Below are positions 1 to 12,196 of a stretch of 64,000 nt of DNA, piece by piece. This DNA comes from Edaphochlamys debaryana. Lineage: Eukaryota > Chlorophyta > Chlorophyceae > Chlamydomonadales. Every line of letters begins with the position of its first letter. Within the stretch, counting starts at the first letter, position 1. A program made the translations under genes and the position numbers. The notes beneath the pieces were generated by a model. That model searched no databases and was not told the DNA's origin. It worked only from the letters and a program-made list of their open reading frames with translations. The stretch covers positions 1,054,001 to 1,118,000 of the forward strand of contig JAEHOE010000026.1 in assembly GCA_016858145.1 (NCBI GenBank), read 5' to 3'.

Positions 1-3000
1 AAAATGCAGGTCGCCGCCTGATCTTCCCTTGCTCAAAACAACCCCCCCGACCCCCATCCAAACCCCCACTCACTTGCCGGTCTCGTCCCTCAGCTCCACC
101 ACCTCGCAACCCCGCACGTACACCAGCCCGTGCTTCTCCGCCGCGTTGGGCTCGCGGCCGTCCGCGTGCGCCGCCGCCGCCGCCGAGGCGTCCGGCGGGC
201 GGATGGTGAGCAGAAACATGACGTCATGCTGCTTGATGTCGTCCCACTCTGTTGGCGGTTGGGTCGGTCGGTGCGGTTGACTCGTCCAATTAGGAGCACG
301 TGTCGGAGCGGTGCGTCCCGCCGTAAGCTGACCACACACAGCCCCCCACCACAGGACACCACCACATGCCCCCCTGTCACCCCCCTCCCCCGCTCACCCG
401 CCCGCACGTCCCCCCTCAGCGGCCGCGTGTCGATGACCACATTGGCCGTCACCCCCGCGGGCTTGGCCTCGCCCACGTTGGGCTTGCGGACCTCGGTGAT
501 CTGGGGGGGGGGTGAGGGGGTGGGTGTAATGAGGAGATGGAGGGGGAGGGAGTCTTCAGTACAAGGGAGCTAGCAGCGCTGGTTTCCTTGGTACCGTCGG
601 CCGCTGACCGCCCACACGTTGCAACCTGGACCCTGGCCCCAGCCCCCCTCAAGCCGCACCAACCCCTCCGCTGTGTCATGGGCATCTTCCATGGTCAGGC
701 ACCCTCCCGCTCCCTGGCCCCCCTCCTCCCCCCCCCCCCCCACCCCTCCCACCTTGACCGAGGTCAGCGGCAGCGCCATTCGCGCCCAGCCCGCGAACCG
801 CACCCGGCCGTTGTCGTCCCAGTAACCCCCCACGCGCCCCAGCACGTCCGCAATGTCTTCGCGGATCTCGTACGTGGCCTCCAGCCTGGGGGGGGGGGGC
901 GATGGGGCCCGGGATGAGGGGGAGGATGAGAAGGAGTTCTGAGGGAGGCGGGTCAGGGAACCGCCGGCGCTCGAGACGCCACATGTGACAAAGGTGAAAC
1001 TTGGAGGGCTCTCTGCTCCCGTCCCAGCGGGCTCGGAAGCGCACCGCATCCATGCATCACGCATCGCGCGCGCATCGCCACCCGCCGCCCGCACCTGAAC
1101 AGGTGGAAGGAGCGCAGCAGGTAGTCGTGGATGGTGAGGAACTGCAGGTTGAGCTTGGGCAGGGCCAGGGCGCCCTCGCCCGTGTAGTGCTCCGAGGAGG
1201 CGGGGATCTGGGGGGCAGGGGAGGGGCAAGGCAGGCAGGCGGTACAGGATTCAGCTGGTATTGGTGCTGCTGCAGGCAGTAACAGCAGTAACAGCAGCTG
1301 GCAACACGGTTGCTGCTGCACCGGCCGCCACCTGCCCTGCCGGTCCCATACCACCTATCCCAACTTAGCAACCGGGCCCTGCCCATACCCCTTGCAAACC
1401 CCCCTCCTCCGCCCCCAGTCCCCGACCCCCCTCAGCCCCCACCCCCCACCTGGCTCTCGTCCCACAGCAGCCCCTCCGTGGGGTACAGCGGCATCTCGTT
1501 GACCAGCTCCCGCTGGCTGCGCCGCCGCTCGTAGGCGCTCAGGAGCACCTGGGGGGGAGGGGGAGGGAGGGTGGGTGGAGGGTGGGTGGAGGAGCTGAGT
1601 GACCGTGTCCCGCCCCTAGCCTACCCCTTTGAACTTACTCCCTGCTCCCGCTCTATCCCCCTCCCAGCCCCTGGCTGGTGGGGAAACACCGACCCCAGAC
1701 CTCCAACTCTAGCGCCTCTTCTCCCCCCTCCCTAACAACTAGACGCTCTCCCGCTTATCAGCTTCCAACAGCCCCCCACCTCCCCCTCGCCCCCCCCCCC
1801 CACCTCCATGAGGAAGCCAGTGTCCGCGCCCCACACGTCCTCCTCCCCCACCAGCCGCAGCTGGCGGCACACCATCGCGCGCAGCTGCTCGGGGCTGAGC
1901 GCAGACAGCTGCCGCCTGGGGGGGAAAATGGAGGTGAGGAGGCACGGGTGAGGTCGCAGAAGCGGGAGAAGCGGGGGTGGAGAAGCGGGGTAGGGAGAGG
2001 CGGGAGGGGTGGCATGGTGCGTGGAGTACGGTAGTGGGCCGCCCAGTGCCACAGGCTCGGCCCCGGCTCCCCCACCCTGCCCTGCCCTGCCCCCAGGTGG
2101 CTTGCTGTGCTCGACAAGGCCCATCCCTGCCCCCACCGCGTCGGGCTGGGGCCTCCACCCGCCTCACACCTCCTCCCCACCACCACCCCTCGCAACACCC
2201 TTAGATCCGCTCGGCCCCTTCCCGCCGCCTTCCAGGCCCCCGCCCCTCGTGCCAATACCCACCACCACCACCACCAGCATACCGGCGCCCCCGTTCCGCC
2301 CGAACGCATCGGCTGGCTGGCTGCCGCCTCACGTCTTCACCCTCTCACCGGTCTGCGTCAACGACCGATCGCTTCTCCTCCCCTCCTCACTTGGGGTTGT
2401 CCCTCCCTCCCTCTTAATCTCCCCCCCCGCCCCTCATGGCCTCACTTGAGGTTGTCCCGCTGCTCCACCGCCCCCGCGTTCCCCAGCGCCAGGTCCCTCA
2501 GCGGCTCCAGCTGCTGCCAGTGCTTGAACAGCAGCCGCTGGAACTGGCACACCTGGGAGGGGTGGCGCGGCGTAGGGATGAACATGCGGGCGTCGCACAC
2601 GGTAAGCCAGCGGCCTCTATCAGCACATGACAGATTCACAAGCTCTCCGGGGATCCGGGGAAGGGAGGAGAGCACTCGGCACCTCTGTTTTCGCTGGCAA
2701 GGAGCACACGTCGATGCGAGGCTCCGTGCACCACCACCGCCGCGCCACAGCCCCACTGCCGCACCCTCCCCGTACACCCGGTACGAGCAACGCCGTACCT
2801 TGTCGTAGTGCGCGGCGTTGACGTCGTCATCGGTCAGCGGCTCGCCAGTGTGGTCGTTGATGGGGAAGGCCATGTAGAAGGCAAACAGGTCCACCAGCTG
2901 CCGGAACAGCGTGGCGGAGGCGGGGCCGGCGGGCCGCTTGTGGCCCCCCTCGTCCCGGTCCAGCTTGGCGCGCCGCCCCCCCCGCCCAGCGGGGCTGCGG

Positions 3001-6000
3001 CCGCCGCCGCGGCCGCCCCGCCCCGCCGGGCTGCGCCCGCCGCGGCCGGCTCCGCCACGGCCGCGCCCGCGGCCCCGGCCGGCACCGGCGCCTCCGGCGC
3101 CGGCGGCCGCCGGCTTCGCCGGCGTCGCGGCGGCGGCTGGCTCCGCCGCCGCGGCGTCGTTGGCCGCGTCCTCCGCCGTCTCCGCCGCCGCCTCCTCGCC
3201 GTCGTGCGGCCGCTCGTCTTCCGGCCCCGCCTCGCTGTCGCTGTCGGCGCCGCGCACGTCCCCGTCCGACAGGGAGCCCTCGGCCTCAGAGCCCGTGGAG
3301 CTGGAGGAAGCTGACCCCGCCTCCACACCCCCCTCCGCCTCCGCCGCCTCGGCCTCAGCCTCCGGCTTGGCCTCCCCATCCACCTCCATCGCCTCCGCCG
3401 CCGCAGCGCCCTCAGCCTTGGCATCGGCGGCGGCGCCGTCGCCGCCGTTGGCGGCGGCTGCCGTCGCCGCGGCCTTGGCCGCCTTGGCGGCTTTCGCGGC
3501 GGCGCGCTTGGCGGCACGCTTGGTGGCCCGGGCGGCCTTGCGCGCCGCGCGTGCGGCCTCCTGCGCCGCCGCCGCCGCGCCCGGCGGCGGCGGTTGGTAC
3601 TTGAAGAGCTGACTCATGCGGCACTTGACGAGCAGCTGCCGGTCGTCCAGCACGGTGCGTACGAAGCGCCGCGTGGGTAGCTGAAGGGCGCACGGGGGTG
3701 TGTGGTGGGAGAGGGCGAGCGTCAGCCTGGCTAGGCCGGGAGAAATGCCCTGCGGTGCCCTTGCACCGGTGGCTCTTTGGAGCCGGAGCCCAGAGCTTTG
3801 GGCTCGACGCCACCACCGGCTCGTCCACCACCCAGCTCAAAGCGGCAGTCGGCGGGCATGCCCTACAGCCCTACCCCTAGCACCTCCGAACCTGCCCCTT
3901 CCCCGTTCCCCAGCACCCCTTCCCCGCCTCCCACAGCCCCACCACCCATTTGCCATCCCCTCCCCAGGTCCCCACCCCTCCACCGCTCGATCCTCCTTCC
4001 CCATCCCCCCCTCCTCCCACCCCTCCCACCCCCACCTGCGACAGAAGGTCGATCAGCAGCTCTATGAAGCGCTCGCAGTACTGCAGCGCCGAGCGGTTGA
4101 GCGTGGGGTGCAGGCCGGGGCCGGGGGCGGGCTCCACGACCTAGGGGGCGGATGACGGCGGGAAAGGGAGGCAGGGATGAGAACCGGGAAGCGGGGCACG
4201 CGGCCGAGGGCGCTGAGAGCGGCGGCGGCCAAGGGGTGGTGGGGGCCACGTCGGCCCGGCCCCACGTGATGCGCCGGGGCGGGGCAGCCGCCGGCTCACA
4301 GGCGAGCGAGCCCCCCCAGCGCCCCCACACCGCAGAAGCCCCGACTGCCCAGTTCAGTCCATCCCCGGTAGTGCCAGCGGGCAGTCACCGCCGCACGCAG
4401 CTCTGCCCACGCCTGCTGCACCCCCACCCCCGCCCCCGCCCCGGCCCGACACAAGCCACGGGCTGCCGGGCCCGGGCTGCAGCCGCCCCTGCCGCCCTCC
4501 ACGGCCCGGGCCCCGCCCCCCGACACCCTCGTGGTGTGGGCGGACTCAGGGCGGAGGGCCCAGGGCCCCCGCCAGGACCCATGCTGCTTAGGCCCATAAT
4601 TGCTGTGGAGGGCCGCCCGGCCCTCTCACGGCGGCCAGGCTGGGCCCTGGCAAGGCCGGGGGCGTGGGGGCCGCAGCCGCAGGCCCTTCCGTTCCCATGC
4701 CATGCCGCAGCGGCCCTCGGGCGGGCAGGGGGCGCACCCCGCCGAGCGCTGGTGGGTGCTCCGGCCGGGAGGGGAGCTTCGCGGCAGCCCGCCAGCCCGG
4801 TCGACCCCCTCGCCAGGCGGGCTCTCCCTCCCGGGGATCCCATCGCCTGACCTAGTGCAACCTGACCACCGCCCCCCATTTTCCCCCCTCCCCGCCCCCC
4901 CACCCCACCCCTCCACCCCCGCCCCACCCGACCCCATCCACCCCCACCTTGTCCAGCACCTCGAGGAACTCGTCCAGCAGCTGAGGCAGGAACCGCACCT
5001 CGGGCCGCTGGCTCGCGGGCACGTACCCCCCCGCCGCCGCGCCCTTCTCCTCGCCCGCCCCCGCCTCCTCGCCGGCCTCCTCGCCGCCGCCCTTGCCCCC
5101 CTTCTTGCCCCCCTTCCCGCCCTTGGCCTTGGCGGCCGCCTTGGCCTCCTTCTTGGCCGCCGCCTTCCAGTGCTTGGCCAGGGACTCGTGCGCGTGCAGC
5201 TCCAGCTGCAGCCGCCCCGCGGACAGCGAGTGCCACAGCGGCAGGGAGACCACGCGGAGGACCTGGGCGCGGACCATCTCGTCCTCCAGAGACTGGGGGA
5301 GGGGAGGGTGGAGAGGGAGGGGTGGTGGGAGGGTGGAAGGGAGAGGGGGAGGGCGGAGGGGAGAGGGGGTGAGGGAGAAGGGAGGGAATGAGGGGAGGGG
5401 GGCGGGGGCGCACCTGGAAGCAGCGGATCATGAAGAGCACGTAGGCGGTGCGCTCGTGCATCTTGAGCGCCAGCTTGCCGTCGCGCCCGTCCTTGAGCGA
5501 CAGCACGCGCTTGAAGAAGCCCGGGAAGGCGTCCTGGGGGTGGGTGGGTTGCGAAGGCGAGGGAAACCAGGGCGAACGTCAGCAGCGCGTGTGGCATGGC
5601 TAGGTGGGAGACCACGGCTGAGGCATCGGACGGTGTGTCCTTGTTAGGGTCAGCAGCGGTAGCCCTGCTAAGATGCCCTCTCCAAGCCCTACGCAAGGCC
5701 GGCTCGTGCGCACCGAGCGAGGGGATCACGCTGGCACTGGCTCTGGCGGAGCCCAGCACGCCCGCCCCCCAAACCCACCTCCCGCGTGTGGAAGCACGTC
5801 CACGCCGGAATGCTCTCCCGGAACTTCTCGTTGACCATGAGCACGATCGACATCACGTGCTCAAAGGTGGCCGTCTCCGCGTCAAAGTTGGGCCACAAGT
5901 AGTTCTCCAGGTACTGGGAAATCTCCAGCAGCATGACCCGCTTGAAGCCCGGCCCCCGGCTGCTGCTCCCGCCCAGCTCGTCCCGGTATATGGACTTGAC

Positions 6001-6711
6001 CAGCTCCGGCTTGAACGGGGGCGGCTCAGGCTGCGAGCGCGCCTCATTCGACCAGTTCTTCTGGGCCAGTTTCGTGACCCGGTCCGTGGCGATCTGCAGC
6101 AGCACATGCATATTGTTCATTCGCTCGGGGTATCGCCGGTCCAGCATGTGCACGCGCGACAAGCATGCACTTGAGATCGCACCCCGCGAGTCGCGCCCAC
6201 GCACCTCGGTGACCGTAAGCATTGAGCCAGCCTGCTTGGAGGGACCACCCTGCTGCTGGAACGGCCCGGGGCCCCGGCCGCCCCTCATGAATGGCCCCGA
6301 CATCGGGCGCTGCTGAGGGGGGAACCGCCCGTGCGGGTTCTGCACCTGAAGAGCCTTAGGTGCGAACTTTGGTGCGGACGCCAGCTTCTGACGCTTGGCC
6401 GCTGGCCCCTCGTCGCCCTCCGTCTCCATCGCGACCGGCTCCTGCTGCGAGCTCTCCTCCTTTGGCTTCCCCTCCTCCTCAGTCTGGGCCTTCACGTCTT
6501 CCTGCTGCGCTTCGGCGGGCTGCTGCTGGGCGGCGTCCTCCGCCTTGGCCTCCGATGGCTCGGCCACGGGGGCATCGCCAGCAGGCTTCTCCTCCACGGC
6601 AGCCTGCTGCTCCTCGACCTGCTCCTCTCCAGCTACCTCCGGCTCCTCCTCCTGCTTCTTGGCGCCCTTGCGGCCACCCCCGCCGCCCTTCTTGCCCTTC
6701 TTGGGCGGCAT
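1..6711 (-). CDS. AQR: Aquarius, intron-binding spliceosomal RNA helicase (N-terminal part; continues past the left edge)
   Basis: The product belongs to the Aquarius family (SF1-type helicase, Cwf11/EMB2765). It contacts the pre-mRNA intron upstream of the branch point and links splicing to exon-junction-complex deposition in the nucleus. About 1,044 residues lie in the window. The helicase core would lie beyond position 1. Conserved Aquarius blocks occur in order: [87 protein letters not shown] and [11 protein letters not shown]. Exons (complement): 1-17 (uncertain), 74-248, 398-500, 753-885, 1095-1207, 1450-1548, 1804-1915, 2446-2552, 2799-3680, 4036-4140, 4948-5292, 5414-5533, 5779-6093, 6205-6711. 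The start was chosen for its AGAATGCC context and for the basic, acidic and Q-rich nuclear-type N-terminus (residues 1-165) ahead of the conserved region. Residues ~494-721 are a low-complexity insert that human AQR lacks. Confidence 0.93.
2863..3597 (-). other. AQR: Coding low-complexity insert in AQR (K/A-rich, acidic, then RGG-like)
   Basis: Inside the 2799-3680 exon, about 228 codons separate the conserved block ending SQLFKYQ from the block beginning LFRQLVDLF. In human AQR, as I know it, these blocks are only a few residues apart. The insert runs from K/R/A-rich helix-like sequence to an acidic, serine-rich stretch and then to [17 protein letters not shown] repeats. I see no splice signals that would remove it cleanly, and the frame stays open throughout. 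Its boundaries are approximate. Confidence 0.75.
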
Positions 6712-7458
6712 TCTACCCTGTGCGGGCGGGCCGCCCTCAGGCTGCCCCTAGCCTAGTGTCTCAGTTCAGTTTGTAATGAGGGTTTCAAAACGGCGCAAGG
6801 GCTAACAGTCGGGGGTGCAGGAGTAGCACAGTATGGTGGGGAATGAAGTGAGGCGTCCGAGGTTGCAGCGGCAGTCAACGTACCATGCACCATGCAGTAC
6901 GGCGGGTACTGCCGAGGCCCAGCTTTGTGCCCGCCCAGAGCCCAGCCGGTGCCCACCCCAAGACACGTGCCGCTACGACGATATCAGCGTGACTGTGAGG
7001 AAGGTCAAATCCGCGGCGCGACGCTTTCCCGCCGTGCGTGCCTGCACACGAACCCGTCCGAGCCCCCGTGCCCCCACCGACTCCCGCCCGTCCCACGATG
7101 CACCCTGACCCGCACAGTTCAACCCCCCCGCTTAAATGAGCTATCAAGCTTTGTTATCCACTGACTTGACCTCGGCGTTACTGGCACCAGCCATGGCACA
7201 ACGCGCGACTCAATTCGCACGGTCAGGGCCCGCGGGGCTTCGCAGCTCAGCAATTCACAATCAGGACAATTGCTTTTATCGATGTGTGGCAGCGGATCAG
7301 CGATACAAGCGCCCCTCGTCGCCGGCCCCATCCGCGTGCTGCTCGCCTGCTCGCCCGATCTTGTGCACTAGGCTCACGAGAGCATCCCTCAATACATATA
7401 CACCTCGATCCGCCTCCTCTACACACTCTGCAGCTGGTCCAGAGCTTGTCGCGGAAGA
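6712..7458. promoter_or_regulatory. Divergent intergenic region between AQR and the SDR gene
   Basis: These 747 bp separate two start codons that point away from each other, so the stretch must hold both promoters and both 5' UTRs. Toward the right gene there is an AT-rich CATATA element at about 7395-7400, some 60 bp before the ATG. I see no convincing coding sequence here. Confidence 0.6.
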
Positions 7459-10400
7459 ATGCAGACCCTGCGCTTGCCCACCACCGCCGCGCGCAGCGCG
7501 CGTGTGCAGCCCTTCCGCGCTGCTCGCGCTGTGACCTCTCGCCCTAGCCGCGCTCTGACCATGCGTGCGACCGCCGCCTACGACCTGGACCCCGACAACG
7601 CTTCGGTGAGCCGATGCGCCTCGTCGCTGCACCCTCGCCAACCGGACGCGGCTGATCTAGTCCTACATGTTAGCAATGCGTGTGACCAACTCAGCGAGCG
7701 ACCCGTGAAGTCCAGTCCTGCTCACCGGCGCACGCTCTGCCCCCTTCGCCCTCGGCGCCCCCGTGCACTCGTGCCAAACCCCCTTTCAGATTCTCGTGTG
7801 CGGTGGTGGTGGTGTGGCCCTGCACGTCACCCGCAAGCTGAAGAACATGGGGTCGTGGGTGTGGATGATGCAGCGCACGGACGTGCGCAAGGGCGAGATT
7901 GAGAAGATGATGGCCTTCTGCCCCAAGGGCGATGCCCTCAACAAGGACGACGTCCAGAAGGTGATGGACGGTGAGTGCCATCGCCTAAGCCGCTGCAGCA
8001 GAAGCTCAGACGAGGGCTGGGAAGGGTTGGGGGCTGTGCAGGCTGGTGTGGGGGCAGCAGAGGGGTCGAGGCAATCGGGTTGGCAGCCGAGGTGCGGAAG
8101 CCAGGGCCCGATCGAGGGGAGCAGTTCCCGATCCGTGCAGCGCGGATCTAGAGGTGGATTTGTTGTGGGTCAGGCGTGTATGCGCGGCTGGGGCTGTCTG
8201 TCGACGAGCCGGGGCGCTGGTTGAGGCCTGGAAGGTGGAAGGAGTGCTAGATCTAGGGCTGAGGGTCTTGGGGGTCAGGGTTGATATCCGGCACTCTCCG
8301 GCGTTGGGCACATCTCCTACTTGCGCGCCTCGTCCAAGCCCTTGTGGCCATCACAGCAGCAGGACACCCATGTTCATGTGTCTGGATCTGCGCTCCTAGA
8401 CTGCTGCATCACGCATGCCGCTGTGTCACGCAAGCACTCGGCATGCGGCCGCCGGGAACACGGCTGGAGCCTCCCCACTGGCCGCAGCCCCGCTCCCCGC
8501 TTCCCCGGGCCCCTGCTCGTGGCCCCAATTTGTCCTCATGCCCTCGACCACCTCCGTCTTCACGTAATCGCGCCCCGCACGCTCGAGTCCACCCGCGGGA
8601 CACCCCACTTCCCTTAGTCTGTCCCTCCACGCACATTCCCCCTCCCCCACAACCCCTCCTCGCCGCCTTTCCCATCCCCACCCACCCCCCACCCTCCCAT
8701 CCCCCTCCCCGTCCAGGCATCGAGGAGGTGGACGCCGTGGTGTGCACGCTGGGCGGCTCCGTGGCCGACCCCCGCGTGGACTCGGAGGGCAACATCAACA
8801 TTATTGACGCCGCCATCAAGAAGGGCGCCAAGAAGTTCGTGCTGGTCACCTCCGTGGGCTGCGGCTCGTCCAAGGACGCCCCCGGTAGGCAGCGCACAGC
8901 ACGGCACAGCATGGGAGCACAGCAGGGCAGCACAGCACGGGAGTGCAGCATGCAGCGCGGCGTTGAGTGGAGCTGGGGGGTCTATGTACGAGCGGCGTGG
9001 ACCAGCCCAGGGTGTTCGGTCGGCGCGGAATCCGAAGGGTAGAGAGACCGGGGGGTGGGGGCGGCGGCACGTGGCACAGGGAGGAGTCTGCTGGTGAGGT
9101 GCATCACAGCCGTGCCCGTGCTCCCTACCATCACCACCCCAGGCACGGGGCGGCGCGCGGGGCTGTAGGAAGCTATTGGTGTGCTCCTCCACCGTGCCCA
9201 CCACCCCGCTCCCTGCCACCCTCCCCTCCCTCCCCCCTCCAGGCGAGAAGGTGTATAACGTGCTCAAGCCGGTGCTGGTGGAGAAGGACAAGGCGGAGGC
9301 GCACCTGCAGGTGGGGGGAGGCGGGGGAGGGGGGGGCCTCGCCGCTGCGCAGCACTCGAGTGCCATGCCTGCCCAGCCATGCCGGGGTGGAGGTGGGGGC
9401 GAGGGCGGGAAGGCAGTTCATGCAGGGTGAAGTGAAGGGTTTGGGTCGCTGCGTAAAGCAAGGACGGCAAACAGGGACTCGAGCGGGCAGGCGGACAGGA
9501 GCTGCAGGGCCGGGGGGTGCGAAGCAAGGAAGGGAGAGGTGCGGAAGCCTGAACGACTGGCTGCGCTGGCGCGGCGTGGGGGAGCCCAGGGTTGCCACAG
9601 GAGTCGGAGTGGACGGCGGGCTGCAGGCGACACGCGGCCAACTATTGGCGACGCAGGGACCGCAGCGCGGTGCACCCTCGGTGCCAGTGCGTGGGGGGGC
9701 GAGACCGACCGCAACCCCGACCCTGACCACCGAGCACGGACAGCCACGTTGGAGCCGTGGACTGCCACGTACTCATCTTCTCCGCCATCGCCGGACCCCC
9801 CTTCTTGACCTGACCCGGTGCCCATGCCCCCTACCAGGCCGCTGGCGCTGCCGGCAAGATCAAGTGGACCATCGTGCGCCCCGGCGGCCTGGTGTCAGAG
9901 CCCCGCACCGGCAAGGCCATCCTCACGGGTGGGTGGGGGGTAGAGGCGGGCGGGGGTCGGTAGGCGGGACAGGCACAGACCCCCTACCTCCCGGGCCGCA
10001 GGCTGGCGGCCTCCCGGAGCCCCGCTGCTGCTCCCCTCCATCAGCCCTCACTGTCGTTTCCCCCGCCTCTGCTGGCCTCTGCTCGCCTCGACCCCCCCCC
10101 CCCTCCTGCCCGGCCCCCGCCCCTCTCCCCCCCAGAGGACGCCTCGGCCAGCGGCATGATCCACCGCGAGGACGTGGCGGAGCTGGTCATCAAGGCGCTG
10201 CTGTCGGACAAGGCCAACAGCAAGGTGGGGGAGAGGAAGGAGGGAGGGAGGGAGGGAAGGAGAAGGGGGGGGCGAGGGGGTGATCTTTGACGGGGGGACG
10301 AGGGCGGGAGGGGAAGGGCGAGGGATGGGACGCAAGCTCGTCAGGGGGTTGGACAGGGAGCGGCAGGCAGCGAGGGGAAGGGCGAGGGAGGCGGGGTGGG

Positions 10401-10786
10401 GGTAGAAGGGCGGGGGCTACGGCGCAAGCTCCTGGGGTGGCGCAGGGTGGCCGGGTAGGGCAGCCGGCGTGCTCGGGATGAGAGGGGCCCCCGGGTGAGG
10501 AGGGCCGGGGCACAAGCATTGGGTGCCGGGCTGGAGGGCCATGGGGACTGGAGAGACGTGGAGATAGGCTCGAAAGGGTGGGGCGGCCAGGGGGTGCCCA
10601 GGCTAGAGAAGGAGCGCCGGCGGGCCATGTGTGGTCAGAGGGGCCAGGGCCCGGGCGCCTTTGCTCATGTCTGTCCGCTCGCACACTCTGAACGCCTCCC
10701 CGGCCCTTCCCGCCCCTCCCCAGATCCTGACCGCCATCGACCCCTCCAAGGTGCCCGGCACCGAGCGCACCCCCTTCGTCATCTAA
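7459..10786 (+). CDS. Plastid-type NAD(P)-binding atypical SDR / NmrA-like protein
   Basis: The spliced product has 268 residues. Residues 1-45 are rich in R, A, S and T with few acidic residues, like an algal chloroplast transit peptide. A Rossmann-type fold follows: first strand and glycine loop ILVCGGGGVALHV (~50-62), VVCTLGGSVADPR, NIIDAAIKKGAKKFVLVTSVG (active-strand region of atypical SDRs), the turn WTIVRPGGLVSEP, and IHREDVAELVIKALL. This order is typical of plant plastid proteins annotated as NAD(P)-binding, NmrA-like or TIC62-like. The substrate cannot be read from the sequence. The usual GxxGxxG is altered to GGGGVALHV. Exons: 7459-7605, 7790-7970, 8717-8884, 9243-9310, 9838-9928, 10136-10224, 10724-10786. 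The start has a good context (AAGAATGC) and is followed directly by the transit-like segment. Confidence 0.85.
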
Positions 10787-12196
10787 GCCCCATCGCGGCG
10801 TGGATGGACCCCAGAAGGGAATCCTTCTTGCCCATGACTGGAGATTCGTGGACCAAGACCATGGGGAGGAGGAGGAGCTGGGCGGTTGACGGGGCTGACC
10901 AAAGGCGACTGACTACGCATGGAGTTGGGCCGGCGGCTTGCGCGGACTGAGAGCGAAAGGGGCTCTGCTGGTGGGGAAGTGACTGGGTCACTGGGCTACC
11001 AGTGACTGCCGGGGTTCGGTGAGGTATTGGTTTAGAGCGAGTAGCTTGGGGCAGCTACAGGGACTGGGGCTGCCCTGAGCCGCTGCGTGGGGGGATTCGG
11101 TGGGCAGGGGCAAGACGGTTTGCCAGGGGCCGTCGCCCTGGCATAGGGCCGGGTTAGTGGCCGCATGGAGCCATGGACGGGCAGTGTGGCCCCACGCCAC
11201 GGTCACGTGGAGGTCGTGGCGGGGTGGCCCCACGGCCAGGGCCCTCCGAGCGCCACGCAGGGTTGCGTAGACTCGTGCCGGGGGATAGGCGTGACAGGCT
11301 TCCCTGGGTGGGCCGGGGGCTGACTTGAGAAACGCTTTGCGGGGGCATTGCTGTGTGTAAGCCCTGCACCTGTGCTCCACTCCGTCGGATAGGGGGGTGG
11401 GCTGAAGCGGGCTGAGGCCCAGTCCTGCACCTTCCTGCACCATCTGTCCTCTTGACCGATCAGAACGCCCTCGGCTTGTGCAAGCCGAGAGGTGACGCGT
11501 CGAACAGTCAGAGCTACGGCACGTCAGGGAAATGGGCTCTGCTGGGCAGGCGGGTCAACCGTCACGTGAGGCTGGAAGAGCGCATGCAGAAGGAGGGTTG
11601 CTGTGGGCTGCGGCGCTGGCATGGTGCGGGCGTGCATTGGTGTGGGCGTCAGCTCCAAAACGGGGTATGCCTCCTCGCACGCGACCGGGTCCCCACTTGC
11701 GAGTGTGCACGACGACACTTGAGCTAGGAAACGCTCGACACATGCGGTCCATGCCCATGTGTGGTGGTAGGCAAGCGAGGGGTGAAGCTCTTGTTAGAAT
11801 GGCTGACGCGAATTCCGCATGCCATGGCCGCGTGCACGTCGACCGGCCACGCGCGACGTCCTAGCATGCCACGCGCTCTTATCTCGCATGTCATGTGGCA
11901 ATGCGCGTGGCAATGCGTGGGGGCGAGCCGGCGCAATCGCGGCTTGCATGCGGCTCGGCTGCCGATGCGGGCCACTAGGCACTCGCGCTAGCGCTTGCGA
12001 GTGCACTGCTTGGCGCGAGGCGGCGATCCCCCGACCCATTCTACCCTACACTTGGGGGGCATAGCCCTCAGCCCGCCCGGCCAACGAGCCTAGGTCGGCG
12101 GCGCTCCGCGACACCGCGAGCCTCGCCAGTCCCACCGCTTTCCCCAATTGAATCCCAGCTTTGCTCTAGGTACATTGAGCCTCTCGGATCGCTAAA
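10787..12196. other. Intergenic: SDR 3' UTR and TIC100 upstream region
   Basis: The first ~590 bp are best read as the SDR 3' UTR, ending near the TGTAA at 11356. The rest should contain the promoter and 5' UTR of the next gene. Short open frames on both strands show no family resemblance. Confidence 0.5.
11356..11360 (+). terminator. TGTAA polyadenylation signal of the SDR gene
   Basis: TGTAA is the usual poly(A) signal of volvocine algae. This is the first one I find after the SDR stop codon, giving a 3' UTR of about 570-590 nt. Confidence 0.55.

Noticed and set aside
1265..1320. CAG/CTG-rich stretch (GCAGTAACAGCAGTAACAGC)
   Set aside because: It is a short imperfect repeat within an AQR intron and shows no sign of function.
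8967..10283. A 438-codon plus-strand open frame over the SDR gene
   Set aside because: It lies in the wrong frame for the Rossmann exons and consists mainly of intron sequence with biased composition.
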